NCBI GenBank assembly: GCA_047495785.1
Contig: JBLDXI010000018.1
Coordinates: 186,001 to 250,000, forward strand
Length of the DNA: 64,000 nt
Origin: Lepidodermella squamata
Lineage: Eukaryota > Gastrotricha
Reading direction: 5' to 3'
The notes beneath the pieces were generated by a model. That model did not search any database. It worked only from the letters and a program-made list of their open reading frames with translations, and had not been told where the DNA came from. The translations under genes and the position numbers were made by a program. Shown in pieces: positions 37,001-46,184 of the stretch (position 1 is its first letter; every line of letters begins with the position of its first letter).

Positions 37001-38032
37001 GCCGTTGTGACCCGAGATGTTGCCCGGCCGATAAAGCGATCCTGCAGCAAATGTAGAAATGGTTGGACTGGAGTTGGAATCGCAGCAAGGTGCGGGCGCT
37101 GAATTCTTTGGTGACAATGTCTGTCGTACGTCGCACTTAGTTGGAATAATCAGGAAAATACAGTGAATGCGCCAAGTATGTTTTCGTCAGGTTTACATTT
37201 CTAGAGAATCAAAACTCTCGGAACGCAACGGGGAATATTTTAGTCAATATTCTTACTCCCGCTGATGAAATAATTATTTCGGGCGATGGAAATGAATGCG
37301 CAACTTTTGAACTGTGTAAATTTAGATGCCGTGAGATATCGGAATATCAATAACTTGTTCATTCAATTCAGTTCTTGTGGCAGTTCTTGTGGCTGACAAG
37401 TTGAGAGTGTAAGATTCAGCTTTGTGTAAGCTTTGTAGGGGAGACAATCTCATGCTCTGATTCGGGACTAGTCTGGTTTCTGGTTTGGAACAAGTCCGAA
37501 GTTCACAAGGTGTCTTCGTCACGATGTGCCGGATTTCGGTTCAAGCATCGATTCATGACACAAATAATATCGATGCTTAAGTAGAAGCTTGTGAGGCTTG
37601 CCTTTGAGTTTTCGGAGATAAAAACTCGAATAGATCTCGTAATATTTGGGCAATCCGCTCTGTGAATAATTTTGAGTATCTCGTTCTTCATTGTTTGTAT
37701 GATTAATTACTCTTTTTCTTTTTAGGGCTAAGAGTAGCATGAATTTTCCGAATCGATGCTACGGCATTTTGCTGCTTCCTCCGTTTCAAAAAGCCACTCA
37801 GGGGCCATCGCCACTAAATTTGATCTCACATCTCTACGACCAAATGCTGCAACTTGAACCAAACCAGCTACCGGGCGGCGATCCCGCGGCAGCCAACAAT
37901 TCGTTCAGTCTTCGAGATCCTGAGCATAATTTGACTATTGAATTTACTACTGACTATGAATCGAGTCTCATTTCTATGAATTTTCCTGAATTGACCAGGC
38001 CAGAAAATGATAACAATGACGACGATTTGTAA
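34050..38032 (+). CDS. SWSAP1: SWSAP1-like RAD51-paralogue ATPase
   Basis: Exons 34050-34264, 34317-34730 and 37726-38032 keep phase; 311 aa. The order of segments resembles SWSAP1, partner of SWS1 in homologous recombination: a beta-strand and helix like the P-loop region, TLFIRKQSLNDLPLRVDG (compare the SWSAP1 RRPLQSMP region), IKFVYVQTSEEFVTLLLAL, a Walker B-like RLVVVDN, then CYGILLLPPFQ and a C-terminal sheet. The comparison is from memory, so this is a hypothesis rather than a firm call. The Walker A position reads FSKGAHR and lacks a GxxxxGK[ST] motif. An N-terminal CPKC pair might bind zinc. The exon 1-2 junction uses TTTTTTGAAG as acceptor. The last intron is 3 kb and full of mobile-element remnants. 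Confidence 0.5.
34741..35311. mobile_element. MITE-like element with 21-bp terminal inverted repeats
   Basis: The left end ACCGTAAAAACCGAAATTGGG (34741-34761) recurs as its exact reverse complement at 35291-35311. Just inside, a second pair occurs in direct orientation: CTATAATAGTGCCTCGCC near 34770 and CTACAATAGTACCTCGCC near 35222. No transposase is present. The target duplication is not clear (TT and AT flanks). It is a 571-bp non-autonomous DNA transposon. Confidence 0.7.
35549..35905 (-). mobile_element. hAT-like transposase C-terminal remnant
   Basis: Minus strand: an open stretch ending VSSDSTVERLFSQYGF has the hAT dimerisation pattern (SSxxVERxFS). After a frame break comes QLVFVRKRLIAKSLRNK, typical of the downstream helix, then an acidic tail. 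The continuity is broken by a stop near 35775, so this is a fossil. Confidence 0.5.
36389..37050 (-). mobile_element. Retrotransposon gag-like remnant
   Basis: Two overlapping minus frames read as one gag-like protein broken by a frameshift near 36790. The first carries FSDPGKFDGKGSFETW, and the second continues VMEWADSAQGL and then a helical region with GSARQDYQRLLDSL. The P-x-x-F-x-G-x-x-x-x-x-x-W pattern is common in LTR-retrotransposon gag. No protease or reverse transcriptase is seen nearby. It is described here as a broken fossil only. Confidence 0.5.
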
Positions 38033-38509
38033 TTTCGCGTTTTTTACTATTTCGAATTGCCGCATTGTACGACTAACAGTCAAGAAACGAGAGAATAGAT
38101 CAAAAAGGCGCTGTCAAATTATAATTATTATACACAACACATCGTGCAAATTTTTGATGATAATAGTAATAAAACGAATACAATTGATACGCGTCACATG
38201 AAAGAGAAATCATCGACATTGCCAGTGATTGCAAGAAAAGTTGTTCAAACACTACCGAGACGGATTATAAAATAATAATAGTGACATCATCATATTGCAG
38301 CCGGGAAGAAATGATAACATAAAATAACAATTTTCGCGCAAAAATAATCTGCAATTTGTTTTCCTAGCTTCGTGATTTTCGTGTTTTAAAAGCTCAGAAC
38401 TGATCGAGACATCACTTTTACTGATCATAATTTCACTGACTACAAATAAATCAGAGAGGACTTGCATTTATACGTTAAATTAGGGAATAAAATCGTTAGA
38501 ATTCAACAT
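38033..38509. other. Convergent 3' region of SWSAP1-like and V-ATPase H
   Basis: AT-rich; 3' UTRs of two convergent genes. No coding sequence seen. Confidence 0.5.
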
Positions 38510-40006
38510 TTATTTCGCCTCTTTGGCCTCCTTCTTGCTGTCCTTTTTCATGTCCTGCTCGAGCTGCTTGCCCAAATACTCCCAGTTTTGCGTCATCAAC
38601 TTCTGAACAGCGAGCAGAGCCTCGTACTTCACGTTCGGATCGTCGTGCGTCGACAGCAGGGCCATGATCGCCTGTTTACCGCCCAGCTGTTCGACGACGT
38701 GCTTGCCAAAGTTGTACCAGCGAATGTACTCGCCAATGTCGTGCACCGCAACGCAAAGCACCGTCGGATTTTTCGAAACTTCGAGCAGTTTCACCAAAAT
38801 TTTCAACAACTCGTAGTTCTTCTCGTTCAAACGCTGCGCATTCTCGCGCCAGAACTTCTCCTGCTTGTGCACCGGCGACCACTCGAGGCGCTGCGATCGC
38901 ACCTCGGCCGCGTATTCGTCGAACGAACTCATGTCCTGGACGATTGTCTGCAGCTTGTCGTTGAGATACTTGATATCGTCAATCAAATCTTCGTCGTCGA
39001 ACGAGCGCGATTCGAAGTTTTCAAGCTGCTTCACGACCTTGCCGTGAACCATCGCCAGCGCATTCGCTTGAACAATCGACGCGTCATCTTCGTTCTTCTC
39101 AAGCATGTTACGGAATGTGCCGAGAATGATACGAATCACTTTCTCCTTCTGCGCTTCAATCAAAATGCCGCACAGAAGAGGTACAACGTTGCATTGGGTG
39201 ATTTTATCGGCGAAGGCCGGGTTGAAGGTCAACGTCCACAGGCAGAAGATCAGTTGGTATGTCAACTGGTAGTTGGGTGCGTTTTGAAGAACCGTGGCGA
39301 TCATTGTAACTCCGTCGACAGCGACAAAAGCTTGTCGGTAATACTCAAGACGAAGCAACATCTGCAGACAGCGGGCCGAAGTTTGCGCGAATTGGTTATT
39401 CGGCTGGGCAATGTCGTCCTTCAGCTGTGTTAAAAAGTGCTGTAAATCACGGCCTTCCAATCGATCTCGGCCCCAGCAAGCTAGTTTAGTAATAACGCGG
39501 AATGCTTGATGCGAGATGAATGGATCGGGCCGGAGTAATAGATGGAAGAAGGGCGACCAGACAGACTCGGCTGCCTTTTTGCTTTTAACAGCGTCTTTAA
39601 ACATCTGAACGCGTTTACGGTCTTCAACAAGCAAATCGTCGATCAGAGTCAACAGGCTTTGCACAGTCTGGTCTTTCGCCATGTGGCTAATTAAATGCAA
39701 CAGAACGCGAGCGCAGTTCTGTGAGTTTTCCGCCAGATACTTAGCTCGCTGTGGCTGCGTCGAGTAATTCGGGTCGCAATTAATGACAACCTGATATTCC
39801 TCCTCAGTAATCATTTGGCCTTGCAAATACGTTTGCCAAGGAATGCGGTTGCCTCTGATTGTCGCAACCTGACGCTGAAATTCGGTGACGGCTGCGTTCA
39901 CATTGGACGACCCAACTAATCAAGACAAACATGCTCAGTTGAATAAGTAAGACAAAACCCGAGATAACTTACGCGTGCTTTCTAGATCGTGCACTGTGAC
40001 CGTCAT
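38510..40006 (-). CDS. ATP6V1H: V-type proton ATPase subunit H
   Basis: Regulatory subunit of the V1 sector that couples V1 to V0 and silences free V1. Two exons: 40006-39973 (MTVTVHDLEST) and 39915-38510; 479 codons in all. The protein is an all-helical armadillo/HEAT-type repeat chain. Family landmarks are GNRIPWQTYLQGQMI near the start, VWSPFFHLLLRPDPFI in the middle, and the C-terminal block WSPVHKQEKFWREN, VAVHDIGEYIRWY, GGKQAIMALLSTHDDPNVKYEALLAVQKLM. The very end is Lys/Glu-rich. On the minus strand an AATAAA overlaps the stop codon. Acceptor-like TTTTATAG lies 21 nt upstream of the ATG. Confidence 0.97.
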
Positions 40007-40944
40007 TATTGCACACTTAATTTATATTCTATAAAATTGCAAAGATAGACAATCAATATTGATATGACATTGGTAGCAAGCAGAAGATCGACGGAACGTT
40101 TACGTTAACACGAAGGTTAAAGAAAAATTGGGACAATCAGCCTAAAGACTAAGAGCCATAGTAAGTATGATGCGTATTATACATCTTAGGTACTATTAGG
40201 TAAGCTAGGCGATTGATAAACCGCTGGGATCCTAAATGAAGGTTTTACAACGAACGGATAAGAGATCACATCGCTCCACGAAACGACCAAACTAACAGGT
40301 CGTGCAGCTTCAGACTTCAGACTTAAGCTGAGAGTTACCATTCACAATCTGCCATCACTGTAACTAATTACTGGATCAAATTGATCAAATTCACCATCCC
40401 AAGAGGATGTAGGAACTTCGGTAGCTGCGGATGGGGGCGTAGTGAGAGTGGGGGTTCCGCTTCAGATGGATTTTGAGGGTAAAAAATTTAGCGCGTAAAA
40501 ACGAATTAAAATGTATTTCACTTATACATTTTAACAATTCTTATTAGGAGATAAGTACAATATTCTATATAAATTACATATTAAGTATTTTTCTTGGACG
40601 CGATTTTTTTTCTTCAGCGTCGCTGGTGACGAAGCCCTTTAAGGTAGCCCTCCTAAAACGCCGCTGCATCCGATTAGTATGTCCATGTTCCTGGTCCTGG
40701 AAAAAATTAACCTATTTTGTCTTTTTAGGCGTATGTTGTGTATATGGATAGTGGAATTACTTTAGACTTTAGCTGTATTATTAGCCTCATGCTATATGAG
40801 CCCTCTCGTGTTTTCTTGTATCGGTTGTGATGACTCATCTCGTCGAATGGCCGTTACTAAATTTCCGATCATCCAATTGTAAATCATCATTTCTCATTGC
40901 ATGATTTAGGCGTCTTTTGTCTAGATTTCTGTAATTAACTGACC
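40007..40944. other. Divergent 5' region of V-ATPase H and DNAJB13-like
   Basis: 938 bp between two outward-facing genes, presumably both promoters. No third gene recognised. The last acceptor-like site, TTTTGTCTAG ending at 40924, lies 20 nt before the DNAJB13-like ATG. Confidence 0.45.
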
Positions 40945-41961
40945 ATGGGTATCGACTACTACGCCAAGCTCGGTTTGAACCGAAGCGCGACAGATGCAGA
41001 CATCAAGAAGGCTTATCGTAAATTGGCGATTAAGTATCATCCATTGCGAAATCCTGACGATGTTACTGCCGTTGAAACTTTCCGCCAAATCTCCGAATCT
41101 TATGATGTGTTGAGCGATCCGCGAAAGCGTGCCACTTACGATCAATTCGGCGAGGAAGGACTGAAGAAGGGTGTTCCAGAGGGTACGGAGAGAGCAGGTG
41201 CGTGGACTCAGAGCTACACCTATCATGGAAATCCTGACAAGACGTTTCAGGTTTGCAGAAATAACTTATATCGAATAGCTGGGTTTTATGTTTGGTTATT
41301 TCAGGAGTTCTTTGGAGGAGATAACCCTTTCCAGGAATTTTACGATAGGGTTGATGGAGACATGTCCATGGGATTTGGTGGTTTGAAGGGACGCGGCCGC
41401 CGTCGCCAGGAAGATCCTGTCGTTCGCGACTTACTTCTTACTTTAGAAGAGCTGTATCACGGATGTATGAAGAAAATGGCCATTTCACGCCGTGTTTTGA
41501 ATGACGACGGAATTACCACCGCGGTTCGGGACAAAGTTCTAACCATCGAAGTCCGTCCTGGTCTGCCTGAGGGACAGAAGATTTCATTCATACGTGAAGC
41601 CGACCAGCAGCCAAATGTTGTCCCGGCTGACATTGTTTTTGTTGTCAAAGATCGGCCTCATCAGAGGTTCCGCCGTTCAGCAGGCACTGCTGATCTAATT
41701 CACACGGCTTACATCACCCTGTTGGAAGCGTTAACTGGCTGTGAGTTGGAGCTGCGAACCCTAGACGACCGCCTTCTTCGCATTCCGATTAACGACATTG
41801 TCTGCCCTGGTTACGTCAAAGTCGTCCCGGGCGAGGGCATGCCTTATCCGGACGACATTTCAAAGAAAGGCGACCTGAAAATCGAATTCGTCGTGGAATT
41901 TCCGAAGAATCTTGTGCCGGAACAGAAGGCTTTGATCAAGAAAGCGTTGCGACGTGCCTAA
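40945..41961 (+). CDS. DNAJB13: DnaJ homologue subfamily B member 13 (radial-spoke J protein)
   Basis: Type II J-protein of axonemal radial spokes in motile cilia and sperm. Exons 40945-41250 and 41305-41961, 320 aa (human about 316). The J domain has HPL in place of HPD (KYHPLRNP), the same departure seen in human DNAJB13, so it should not stimulate Hsp70 normally. Further matches are FRQISESYDVLSDP, EFFGGDNPF, FGGLKGRGRRRQ, ISRRVLNDDG and LRTLDDRLLRIPINDI. The 54-nt intron 41251-41304 has GT-AG ends, is a multiple of three and has no stop, so it is open in frame. Family alignment shows that it is an intron (KTFQ joins EFFGG). Confidence 0.95.
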   Translation: MGIDYYAKLGLNRSATDADIKKAYRKLAIKYHPLRNPDDVTAVETFRQISESYDVLSDPRKRATYDQFGEEGLKKGVPEGTERAGAWTQSYTYHGNPDKTFQVCRNNLYRIAGFYVWLFQEFFGGDNPFQEFYDRVDGDMSMGFGGLKGRGRRRQEDPVVRDLLLTLEELYHGCMKKMAISRRVLNDDGITTAVRDKVLTIEVRPGLPEGQKISFIREADQQPNVVPADIVFVVKDRPHQRFRRSAGTADLIHTAYITLLEALTGCELELRTLDDRLLRIPINDIVCPGYVKVVPGEGMPYPDDISKKGDLKIEFVVEFPKNLVPEQKALIKKALRRA

Positions 41962-42173
41962 GTCCTAAAACGAAACAAAAATCTCGAAGCTTACGGACTC
42001 TAGTAGTTCATCAATCTTAAATAGGTCAAAAAATTTAAATAGGTCGGCTGTGATATGAATCTCTCAATAATTGGGATTGAATGTATTTTTCATCGTGATT
42101 AAACTGAATTAATATAATTTCTTTTTGATTTATTAGGTTAATTTATAGCTTAATATATTTAATCTGTTTGACT

Positions 42174-43110
42174 ATGGGGGAAAATGGCGGCGACTACAAT
42201 TTTCCCGACTACGAAAAAGAAGCGGAGGATGGTTCTATTCGCGTCAAAATTATCTGCTTAGGTGACAGTGCTGTTGGAAAGTCGAAGTGAGGATGAACTT
42301 TGTTGAGTTGAACTCGTCATAGTTCACCTGATTTTTCTAGGTTGGTTGAGCGTTATTTGCTGAAGAATTTCTACCCTCAACGAATCTCAACTTATGCATT
42401 AACGCTATTTCGTCACCAGACGGAAATAGGCGGGCGGAAAGTTACAGTTGGTAAGTTGAGAGGATTTTCATATTTTTCCAATTTTTCAACATGTTTTTCA
42501 ATCAGATTTTTGGGACACTGCTGGGCAAGAACGCTTCAATTCTATGCATCCGTGCTATTATCACCAGGCTCACGCTTGTATTATGGTATTCGACGTGACG
42601 CGAAAGGACACGTATAAGCACCTACCTAATTGGTACCGCGAGTTGCGCGAGTACCGCCCCGAAATTCCGTGCCTGTGCGCGGCGAACAAAATCGACGCGC
42701 GCATGGACATGACGGACAAAACTTTCAAATTCGCTGAACAGAACCGCCTGCCGTTCTACTTCGTCTCGGCCGCCAATGGCGTCAATGTCGTGAAGCTGTT
42801 CGACGACGCTATTCGAGCCGGCATGGGCTACAAAGAGAACGCAACCGATATCGTTGATCAAATTCTCGAAGAGCTAGAGGTTAGAAATTACTTGAAATAA
42901 TTCAAATTAATTTCGAAAGAAATAATTTAATTTTCCATTAAGTGCCGTGTTTTTCTAAACATTTCAAATAATTTTTTAAATATTTTTTAGCGTCTTCGAT
43001 TTGAATCGTCGGCGTCTAGTTCGCGATCGGTCAGCGTGCCGGGCTCAGTTGTGCCGACGCCGATCGGCGATACGCAATCGCTACTGACCACTGCTGCCGA
43101 TAAGCCGTAA
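42174..43110 (+). CDS. RABL2: RABL2, Rab-like small GTPase
   Basis: Ciliary GTPase that promotes launch of the intraflagellar-transport train and is needed for sperm tail assembly in mammals. Exons 42174-42286, 42341-42450, 42506-42879 and 42991-43110; 238 aa. P loop GDSAVGKS, switch II DFWDTAGQERFNSMH, guanine-binding ANKID and FVSAANG are all present. STYALTL and YYHQAHACIMVFDV are RABL2-specific. The C-terminal tail is Ser-rich with no prenylation cysteine, as known for this family. A TAATAAAT signal overlaps the stop codon. Confidence 0.96.
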
Positions 43111-44482
43111 TAAATCGACGTAATAGCAACGACCCAGAAAAATCACGATGCGCATGAATGAGCATGAGGCTAAAAGTATTACTAATATATGTGAGCATGC
43201 ACGCAATTTCTTTGTTCCATTTTATAAAAATATATTACCTGAACAAGTGTACCTATATAAATGACTTTACTTCCATCGGGAGTTTCAACGCGAGGTTCAT
43301 TTCAGCGTGATTATAACCAAACCACAAAATTCAACGACGAAGCTTTTCACTGATAATAACGACCTGACAAAAGCGTGTCGTCCTGTTGTCTTTCTTCATC
43401 TCTTGTCAATATCAGCTAATTAACTACTAATTAATTTTCTTGTTGCCGCATGTTTGAAAATTATCTCAATTAAAACAAAAAAAGCTGTATGCGTTTAATT
43501 CCATATTTATTCCTAAGCTCATTTTCTTTCTCTCTATCTCCCCCTCTCTCTCTATCTATCTAAAACATGTATAAAAAATTGCACTCAAAGGTGTTTTTTC
43601 GCGGTCGAATTATTCGATCGCAGCGCATATACCTTTTTTGTGCTCTCATGCGCAAAAAATGACACAAGTTTTTACTGTACATATATACTGCTTACGTATA
43701 CGATATTGATAAATAATGAATAGGCTTTTTTCAATACACAAAGCCGAAACAACATTGAAAGGGGCTTGTAAAAACACTTGATCATGCTATAGAAAACTTC
43801 ATCTCATCGGTGTAGGTTTCATTATTGTTTGTTCCTGTTTGGTCGCATCCTATCAATATAGGCTATGAAATTTTAGCCATGCATAGCGAGTTAAGTTGAG
43901 GGGGAAATTACAATCAAAATTCACTTGATGCATTAATTCTACTTGAAATTTTTTGTATATTTTTTTGACCTCCGAACAATCGATAAATTCGCTTCTTCAC
44001 GCTTGATTGATTTTTATCTCCTAACACTTCCGGGTGTAGAATTTCCTTTGAATTAGTCACCTTTTTACGCCGATTTCAGTTAGCTATATTGCATTATTAT
44101 TTATAATTTAAAAAATTAATTCTCTCAACCCTGGTGTTTGTTAACAAATTAAAATTATTGAATTTTCTGCAAGCAACATGTGGTGATTTCAGAGTCGGTC
44201 TCTACACGCTATTTGATCGTTAACAAATTATTTGTTTCATATTATATTTATTCTTAAATTTTGTTCGTCTGCATATTGTGCCTATCGCCGCTTTTATTGT
44301 CTAATTTTTTGATTTCTCGAAAAAGTAATGTATCACACAAAAACTCATGTTGGCTATATTGTATATAAATATTATCATATTAATGGCGGAATGTAGTTGT
44401 TGTGGGTTATCTCGAAAATCATTGCGAAATAAAATCATTTCTGGTAAAGTATATCGTGTTCTGAATTCTGAGTTCGATGTTT
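43111..44482. other. 1.37-kb intergenic region
   Basis: No gene recognised on either strand. A CT/ATCT-rich simple repeat occupies about 43527-43562. It separates the convergent RABL2 and secreted-peptide genes. Confidence 0.5.
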
Positions 44483-44844
44483 TCAGATGCAGATAACACT
44501 TCTCTCCATGTCAGTCTCGGCATCGTCGATCGTTATACACGGCGGAGATGGTGGTTCTGAAAATGATTGGAGTTAAAAAATAATTTTTTTTGATATGAAA
44601 TAAATTTACGTCGACACCCGCCGACGCAATTGCAGCCGAAAAAGTCGCATTGGCCAACGCCGCAGTAGGGTGCTGGTCGGGTGTTATCGGCACACCAGTG
44701 CCACTCCGGGTAGCAGCAGTCCTTGCCCTTGAAGTAGGGGCCGTGGTAATAACCGTGGTTTTCGCGATTTACCATCTGCGCCGAAACAGCGCAATAAATC
44801 ACGGAAATAGCGGCCAATGCGAGTAGGAAAGCTAGTTTCGCCAT
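44483..44844 (-). CDS. Small secreted cysteine-rich protein
   Basis: Exons 44844-44610 and 44556-44483, phase-consistent, 102 aa. A clear signal peptide (MAKLAFLLALAAISVIYC, cut after about AVSA) precedes a mature chain of about 80 residues. The cysteine framework is CC, then WHWC, PYCGVGQC, FGCNC and GGCR: eight cysteines within about 40 residues, likely four disulphides. The tail is PPSPPC-rich and acidic with two more Cys. The C-G-x-G-x-C-x-x-F-G-C-N-C-x-G-G-C-R core feels familiar from short secreted invertebrate proteins, but I cannot name the family or assign a function. Confidence 0.7.
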
Positions 44845-45206
44845 TTTCGAGTGATGCGGTGAAACTTGATGAAGTAACTGACGATTGTCTCGAGCTTTCA
44901 ACAGTAGAAACGCCTCGCATTTTTTCAAGCGAATGAAGGGTAAATAAAGATTGTGACCCTTGCGCGCTTTTTTGGGAAACGGTGCGCAAATACGGCATGT
45001 GCGTTTGGTTTTTTCCTCGTTGCACTGAAGAACGATCACATTCCAAGCAGAGGTTAGAGTTAGAAGTCGGTGAATCAATGTGAATGACTGTAAAAATGAA
45101 AATTCAAGCAATGGAACTAATCAAGCTTGCAATGATTTCAGCGTTGAAGGCTACTAATGGAAAGTTGAGTAGTAGTAGCCGATCATTACTGCGGATGATC
45201 AGCCTC

Positions 45207-45278
45207 GGGGGCATAGCTCAGTGGTAGAGCGTCTCATTCGCATTGTGAAGGTCTCGGGTTCAATCCCCGATGCCTCCA
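45207..45278 (+). tRNA. tRNA-Ala (CGC)
   Basis: 72 nt; acceptor GGGGGCA pairs with TGCCTCC. The D stem is GCTC/GAGC, anticodon loop TTCGCAT gives CGC, and the T arm is TCGGG-TTCAATC-CCCGA. The anticodon stem TCTCA/TGTGA has one T-T mismatch. A T run follows near 45309. Confidence 0.8.
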
Positions 45279-45364
45279 AACGGCATGTTTTAGCGCTCGA
45301 TAACAAATATTTTTTTCCCTTTCAATGTTTAGAAAAACAAACTAAGGCCATATAGGCACAGGCA

Positions 45365-45438
45365 GCCTCCTTGGCTCAGTTGGCTAGAGCGCCAGTCTCA
45401 TAATCTGGAGGTCGTGAGTTCGATCCTCACAGGGGGCA
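45365..45438 (+). tRNA. tRNA-Met (CAT), elongator type
   Basis: 74 nt; acceptor GCCTCCT pairs with AGGGGGC, anticodon CAT lies in CTCATAA, and the T arm is GTGAG-TTCGATC-CTCAC. The sequence resembles animal elongator tRNA-Met (GCCTCCTTxGC start). A T5 terminator is close downstream. Confidence 0.93.
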
Positions 45439-45531
45439 GCTACAATCTTTTTCGATACAGCTCATAATGTGGCTCATAATGTACAGATTGCCTCCAGACA
45501 AGACCAAATAGACATCGTCTTACCATGCGCA

Positions 45532-45603
45532 TCCCTGATGGTCTAGTGGTTAGGATTCCGCGCTTTCACCGCGGCGGCCCGGGTTCGATTCCCGGTCAGG
45601 GAA
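45532..45603 (+). tRNA. tRNA-Glu (TTC)
   Basis: 72 nt; TCCCTGA pairs with TCAGGGA, anticodon TTC lies in CTTTCAC, and the T arm is CCGGG-TTCGATT-CCCGG. Practically the animal consensus. T6 terminator follows at once. Confidence 0.95.
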
Positions 45604-45673
45604 CTTTTTTAATAAATGAGTCGAGCGGGAACCAAGCTATAAAACAGAGCGGAATCTTCTTCTTCACAAGCCA

Positions 45674-45746
45674 GGTTCCGTAGTGTAGTGGTCATCACGT
45701 CTCCTTCACACGGAGAAGGTCGCGGGTTCGAACCCCGCCGGAACCT
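45674..45746 (+). tRNA. tRNA-Val (CAC)
   Basis: 73 nt; GGTTCCG pairs with CGGAACC, anticodon CAC lies in CTTCACA, and the T arm is GCGGG-TTCGAAC-CCCGC. The D arm TAGTGTAGTGGTCATCAC is typical of tRNA-Val. Confidence 0.95.
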
Positions 45747-45823
45747 CGACTCAAGTTATCTTTTGGGCCAGCAGACCTCTCCATTCGCTCTATTGTATAG
45801 ATAGCTAGTTCGTCATTTCATAT

Positions 45824-45895
45824 GGGGATGTAGCTCAGTGGTAGAGCGCTTGCTTTGCATGTAAGATGTCCCGGGTTCAAACCCCGGCATCTCCA
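45824..45895 (+). tRNA. tRNA-Ala (TGC)
   Basis: 72 nt; GGGGATG pairs with CATCTCC, anticodon TGC lies in TTTGCAT, and the T arm is CCGGG-TTCAAAC-CCCGG. Its D arm matches that of the CGC isoacceptor upstream. T5 terminator directly downstream. Confidence 0.95.
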
Positions 45896-45977
45896 ATTTT
45901 TAAGCTTTTCAGGTCCCAGAATCTGTAACCTCCCATAGATAATCGATAATTCTATAGTTGAATAGTTGAAAGAAGGC

Positions 45978-46049
45978 GGCCCAGTGGCCTAATGGTAAGG
46001 CGTCGGCCTCCGGAGCCGGAGATTGTGGGTTCGAGTCCCATCTGGGTCG
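45978..46049 (+). tRNA. tRNA-Arg (CCG)
   Basis: 72 nt; GGCCCAG pairs with CTGGGTC (one G-T pair), anticodon CCG lies in CTCCGGA, and the T arm is GTGGG-TTCGAGT-CCCAT. The D arm GGCCTAATGGTAAGGC is typical of tRNA-Arg. T5 terminator near 46054. Confidence 0.93.
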
Positions 46050-46101
46050 ATAATTTTTCAATTTCAGGGTTTTAACCATAGACCCGAGGAGTCCCAATAT
46101 A

Positions 46102-46182
46102 CAGTGGAACCCCGATTTGCCGTCACCTGATTTTCTGTCTGACAGCGAAGTCTGGCGGTTTAGGGGCGACGGGTTTTCACTG
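46102..46182. mobile_element. 81-bp pogo/Tigger-like MITE
   Basis: CAGTGGAACCCCGATTTGCCG at the left end is imperfectly inverted at the right end (reverse complement CAGTGAAAACCCGTCGCC). TA dinucleotides flank both sides (46100-46101 and 46183-46184), the target duplication of Tc1/mariner/pogo elements. The CAGTGGAACC terminus is typical of pogo/Tigger families. It lies just after the tRNA cluster. Confidence 0.65.
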
Positions 46183-46184
46183 TA

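Noticed and set aside
40945-41961. Reading DNAJB13 as one uninterrupted exon
   Set aside because: The 18-residue insert has GT-AG ends and splits the conserved KxFxEFFGG segment, so an intron is far more likely.
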